A stretch of DNA of 9,867 nucleotides. Source: Treponema sp. (GTDB taxonomy: Bacteria > Spirochaetota > Spirochaetia > Treponematales > Treponemataceae). The position numbers and the translations under genes are program-made. Shown in pieces: positions 7,064 through 9,867 of this stretch. The stretch's first letter is position 1; every line of letters begins with the position of its first letter. The notes under the pieces are model-generated. The model was given only the letters and a program-made list of their open reading frames with translations. It did no database searches and was not told where the DNA came from. The stretch lies in NCBI GenBank assembly GCA_018385415.1, contig JAHAZA010000075.1, positions 1-9,867 of the forward strand. The letters run 5' to 3'.

Positions 7064-7282
7064 ATGGACGAAAATAAAGTAAAAGAAATTGAAGAACGCT
7101 TTATTCAATTGGAAACGAAGTTCGCTTTTCAGGAGGATTTTGTTTCTCAGCTTCAGGGTGTTGTTGTAGAGCAGGCTAAAATAATTGAAAAGCTTGAACG
7201 TGAAATAAAAATGCTTGCAGAAAAAATTCGTGATCTTGATAGTCAGGAAGAAATTCCAAATCGTAAGCCACCACATTATTAA
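7064..7282 (+). CDS. slyX: SlyX family protein
   Basis: This 72-residue acidic protein is almost wholly coiled coil (about residues 4-60, with regularly spaced Leu, Ile and Val). It ends in the PPHY tail that marks the SlyX family. The LETKFAFQEDFVSQL stretch matches the family's L..R.AFQE..I..L consensus. SlyX is a conserved small cytoplasmic protein with no firmly established biochemical role. The upstream gene stops 18 bases before its ATG and the ribosome-binding site is poor, so translation is probably coupled to the channel gene. Length is normal for SlyX. Confidence 0.9.
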   Translation: MDENKVKEIEERFIQLETKFAFQEDFVSQLQGVVVEQAKIIEKLEREIKMLAEKIRDLDSQEEIPNRKPPHY

Positions 7283-7314
7283 TACGATTTAGCAAAAGAT
7301 TTTGGGGTATAATC

Positions 7315-8019
7315 GTGGATCGAATTGAAATTCTTTATACTGATGCAAATGTTATTGTTATTTACAAGCCTGAAGGGATTCTTTCAGTTCCCTTTGCAGG
7401 CTTTAGAGGTAGAACAGCACAAGGAACTGTTGAACAGATTTTAAGAAAAAAAGGAATGTATTCTCAGAAGTATAGACCGCTTCCTGTTCACAGATTAGAT
7501 CGTGAAACTTCTGGTGTAATGATGTTTGCCACAAATGAGCGTTCGCAGAAGCTGATAATGGATAATTGGCATCAGATGGTAAAATCCCGTTGTTATGTTG
7601 CCCTTGCCGAAAACCCTAAAGATTACAGTAAATATGGAATTCTTCCTGATTCTGGAATCATTGATGATCCTATTACATATAACGCATATAATGTTGGTTA
7701 TGTTGCAGATAAGTCACGTGATGCAAATGGGAAAAATAAAAAGGAAGTAACAGCCCGAACACATTTTAAAATTACCGAAAGAGGTTCCCAGTATTCAATT
7801 TTCGAACTTGAGCTTGATACTGGAAGAAAAAATCAGATAAGAGCTCACCTTGCTTCAAAAGGTTATCCAATTGCAGGTGATGATAATTATCGTGCAAGGT
7901 CAAATCCATTTAACAGAATGTGTCTTCATGCAAAATCTCTTGTATATATTGATCCATGGTCAAAAGAAGAAAAAAATTTCCAGTGGCCGGAGCCAAAAGA
8001 ATGGCATGATATATTGTAA
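7315..8019 (+). CDS. RluA-family pseudouridine synthase
   Basis: Enzymes of this family convert specific uridines in rRNA or tRNA to pseudouridine in the cytoplasm. The 234-residue protein begins directly with the catalytic fold and lacks the N-terminal S4 RNA-binding domain found in RluC and RluD, so it has the compact RluA layout. Visible motifs are VIYKPEGILSV (15-25), the signature HRLDRETSG (59-67) with the catalytic Asp at 62, CYVALAE (93-99) with the conserved Tyr at 94, and GRKNQIRAHLASKGYPIAGD (170-189) with the conserved Arg at 176. The GTG start is supported by a TGGGG element (7303-7307) 7 bases upstream and by correct family N-terminal length; no ATG nearby fits. The target uridine cannot be deduced. 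It closes the five-gene plus-strand run, 32 bases after slyX. Confidence 0.94.
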   Translation: MDRIEILYTDANVIVIYKPEGILSVPFAGFRGRTAQGTVEQILRKKGMYSQKYRPLPVHRLDRETSGVMMFATNERSQKLIMDNWHQMVKSRCYVALAENPKDYSKYGILPDSGIIDDPITYNAYNVGYVADKSRDANGKNKKEVTARTHFKITERGSQYSIFELELDTGRKNQIRAHLASKGYPIAGDDNYRARSNPFNRMCLHAKSLVYIDPWSKEEKNFQWPEPKEWHDIL

Positions 8020-8094
8020 TAGAAATGGTAGCAAAATATACTGAAACATAAAAAAAAGGGCAATTAAAAAACGCATTAAAATATCAGTTAGGAA
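8020..8094. other. Convergent intergenic gap without a recognisable terminator
   Basis: This 75-base AT-rich gap separates the stops of two convergent genes. A run of eight As (8050-8057 region) gives a U-run on minus-strand RNA, but I find no GC-rich stem beside it. Either termination here is factor-dependent or the two transcripts overlap. Confidence 0.5.
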
Positions 8095-9810
8095 TTATAA
8101 AGGATGATCGTTTAATTGTTTTATTATGTGCTTCCTTATGCTTCGTTTTGAGCGATGCTTTTTAATGTGACTGAATTTTTCTGAATCTTTTCGATGTGTT
8201 GTGATCTGATATTCCGAGAGTGAAGGATTGATTGTATCTTCAGTTTCTGTAATGCCTTCAATTTTATCAGAGTTGGCTTTTTCAACAATTTCAATTTCAT
8301 CTGGAACGTCTTCTGTAATTTCTACTGGTTCATCAGGGGTTTCTGTGTTCAACTCTTCTGGCATCTCAATTTTCAGTTTTAATGTAAAATATTCATTTGT
8401 CTCATTTAACGAAACTACAAATCCCTGGTCGTTGATTTGATTTCCAAAATTATCATAAGCTGCAGGAATCTGGAATAAGTCGCTGGAGTAATTTGCAAAA
8501 ATCCACAATGGAACTCTATATGTACTATCAAATATATCTGTAATTTCTATATAATCATCAGAATATAAAAAGTCTGAAAGATAATATTCGTATCCGTTAT
8601 CAGTTTTATATTCTGAAATATTTTCATTAAGTGAATTCGTTAAACGGTCTCTGAAATAATTTGATAGATAGAAAGCAATGAACCGATCCTTTTCTCCGTT
8701 TTGAGAATAATAAATTTTGATGCTTTCATCATTTAACTTAATTGATGGAAGTTCAAGAATTTCTGATTCAGTAAAGAAAAATTTTTCTCCCTTTGGCTTG
8801 TTATACATTTCTGATGATTGAAACCCATAATGGAGTTTAAAATCATAGATAACCGGATAGTAATATCCATTATCATATTTTTCCCGCTGGTCATTAGGAA
8901 TATCATTGATTTCAAATTTAAAACAAGGTTCGTCAGAATCAAAGGAATGTCGTAATACAAAAGTTGATGGAGGTGTAACATTCTCTCCATTTTCTGCAGT
9001 AAGCGTAATTTTTGCCTCGTAAAGTGTGTTGCAGAAAATATCCTGTGGTTCATGAAAAGCAAAAGCATTGTAGAATTCTGCTATTGCTTTATCCGTGAAT
9101 ATTTTCAAGTGCTTTCCGTGTTCAAATCGTGGCTCATAATCTTTTGGTCCGTTAGACGAAAATCCTAATGTTGCAACATTATTTTTTCTGAAGTCTTCCG
9201 GTTCTGTTGTAAGGGAATATACATTGCCTTTTTGGGTAGAGTTTCCTTTTGTTGCTGAAACTCTTGGCCAGCAATCGTCTGAAGAACAATATCGATATCC
9301 TTCGCTGCTATATTCAAAAACAGGTATTGGTAAATCCCATGAATGATTGTAGGATGTCTTATATCCTTGTTCAATTAAGTTCATTATCAGAATATATTTG
9401 TCAGAGAATTTTATATTTATATCTGCCCAATAAGATGCACTTTTAGAATTTTCTGATTTTAATTCAAGAGGACCGATTGTGATGTTGTAAGGACAGTTTT
9501 CAGTCCAGTAAATTTCTGCTTCTGTAAGGATATTTTTCCATCTGTAATAAAGTTCTTCTTCAGGATAATTTTCAAGACCGGGAATTCCCTGTAAAATATT
9601 GTTTGCAATTTCATTGAATTTATCGAAGGCTTCTTTTGCATGAACAGGATCTTCTGCAATTGCATCGGCATATGAACCCATTGCGTAAACCCAGTGTTCT
9701 TCGCTGCTATATCGGTCTGCATTATATATTAAGGCGTTGTATTTATCTGTCTGTGCAAAAATAAAAAAGGCTGCGTTCAAGACAACCAGTAACATCAATA
9801 ATTTTTTCAT
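8095..9810 (-). CDS. Exported protein of unknown function with acidic linker and basic C-terminal tail
   Basis: I do not recognise this 571-residue protein. It begins with a clear signal peptide: two Lys, a hydrophobic run at about 4-17, and a likely signal peptidase I site after FAQ (about residue 20). There is no lipobox Cys, so it should be a soluble periplasmic or secreted protein. Residues 23-75 look helical and resemble a single TPR-like repeat (NADRYSSEE..YAMGSYADAIAEDP). The middle, to about 470, is beta-rich with many Tyr and Phe. A strongly acidic Glu/Asp/Pro/Thr linker (about 480-530) is followed by a basic tail of about 30 residues rich in Lys, Arg and His. The MKK start suits a signal peptide, but AAGGAA upstream is 13 bases away and the promoter seems to begin the RNA at the ATG. 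It converges with the pseudouridine synthase gene. Confidence 0.82.
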   Translation of the reverse strand: MKKLLMLLVVLNAAFFIFAQTDKYNALIYNADRYSSEEHWVYAMGSYADAIAEDPVHAKEAFDKFNEIANNILQGIPGLENYPEEELYYRWKNILTEAEIYWTENCPYNITIGPLELKSENSKSASYWADINIKFSDKYILIMNLIEQGYKTSYNHSWDLPIPVFEYSSEGYRYCSSDDCWPRVSATKGNSTQKGNVYSLTTEPEDFRKNNVATLGFSSNGPKDYEPRFEHGKHLKIFTDKAIAEFYNAFAFHEPQDIFCNTLYEAKITLTAENGENVTPPSTFVLRHSFDSDEPCFKFEINDIPNDQREKYDNGYYYPVIYDFKLHYGFQSSEMYNKPKGEKFFFTESEILELPSIKLNDESIKIYYSQNGEKDRFIAFYLSNYFRDRLTNSLNENISEYKTDNGYEYYLSDFLYSDDYIEITDIFDSTYRVPLWIFANYSSDLFQIPAAYDNFGNQINDQGFVVSLNETNEYFTLKLKIEMPEELNTETPDEPVEITEDVPDEIEIVEKANSDKIEGITETEDTINPSLSEYQITTHRKDSEKFSHIKKHRSKRSIRKHIIKQLNDHPL

Positions 9811-9816
9811 ATTGAT

Positions 9817-9846
9817 ATTATATTCCTTATAGAATAAAGGTGTCTA
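9817..9846 (-). promoter_or_regulatory. Consensus-like promoter giving a possibly leaderless mRNA
   Basis: On the minus strand, TAGACA (9846-9841, five of six matches to TTGACA) is followed by an 18-bp spacer and a perfect TATAAT (9822-9817). Six bases, ATCAAT, then lead to the A of the start codon at 9810, exactly where transcription would be expected to begin. Confidence 0.55.
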
Positions 9847-9867
9847 TGACGCAGCCTCTTTTATATG

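Noticed and set aside
7131..7142. AGGAGG followed by TTG inside slyX, resembling an internal translation start
   Set aside because: The TTG is out of frame with slyX and opens no protein of interest; the bases simply encode Gln-Glu-Asp of the coiled coil.
7308..7313. Perfect TATAAT just before the GTG of the pseudouridine synthase gene
   Set aside because: Initiation would fall inside the second codon, there is no -35-like hexamer at the right distance, and the protein's N-terminus fits the family from this GTG.
8061..8118. CAATTAAA and TTTAATTG inverted repeat across the 3' end of the 571-residue gene
   Set aside because: The arms are nearly all A/T and 42 bases apart, in AT-rich DNA; likely chance and not a terminator.
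9836..9867. Possible start of a divergent plus-strand gene at ATG 9846, after AAAGG
   Set aside because: Only seven codons lie in the window, and the start overlaps the minus-strand -35 hexamer; too little to support a call.
9844..9867. Possible end of an upstream minus-strand gene finishing at a TAG (9846-9844)
   Set aside because: Only seven codons are visible before the stop, which is not evidence of coding.

Overview
The window is about 9.9 kb of AT-rich chromosomal DNA. Its gene content and protein style suggest a host-associated or free-living spirochaete of the Treponema type: a very large Ig-like-repeat surface protein, a stand-alone CBM48 protein, and housekeeping genes of bacterial type. 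This assignment is an inference from protein flavour, not from a marker gene. I see no tRNA, rRNA, insertion sequence, CRISPR array or phage gene.

Layout. (1) 2-3460 (+): the 3' part of a giant, probably exported protein built of Ig-like domains, entering from the left edge and closed by a strong, probably bidirectional terminator at 3481-3524. (2) 3611-3925 (-): a small cytoplasmic CBM48 (glycogen/starch-binding) protein converging on it, with its own minus-strand terminator at 3561-3587. (3) 3926-4137: a divergent regulatory region. It carries an operator-like inverted repeat, a possible promoter, and a leader with three consecutive hairpins in front of metK. (4) 4138-8019 (+): a tightly spaced five-gene run, metK - nth - mscS-type channel - slyX - RluA-family pseudouridine synthase, with gaps of 62, 28, 18 and 32 bases and no terminator visible between genes. 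It is probably one transcription unit. (5) 8095-9810 (-): an unrecognised 571-residue exported protein converging on that run. Its promoter appears to place transcription initiation on the A of the start codon.

How the parts fit together. The five-gene run mixes SAM synthesis, base-excision repair, osmotic-pressure release and RNA modification. It looks like a housekeeping operon by co-transcription rather than a single pathway. The most interesting material is non-coding. The metK leader has three hairpins whose G-U wobbles all favour the metK RNA strand. The metK-nth junction folds so that the nth ribosome-binding site is paired with the bases just after the metK stop codon. I see no clear anti-phage, biosynthetic or mobile system here; the candidate undescribed element is the metK leader RNA.
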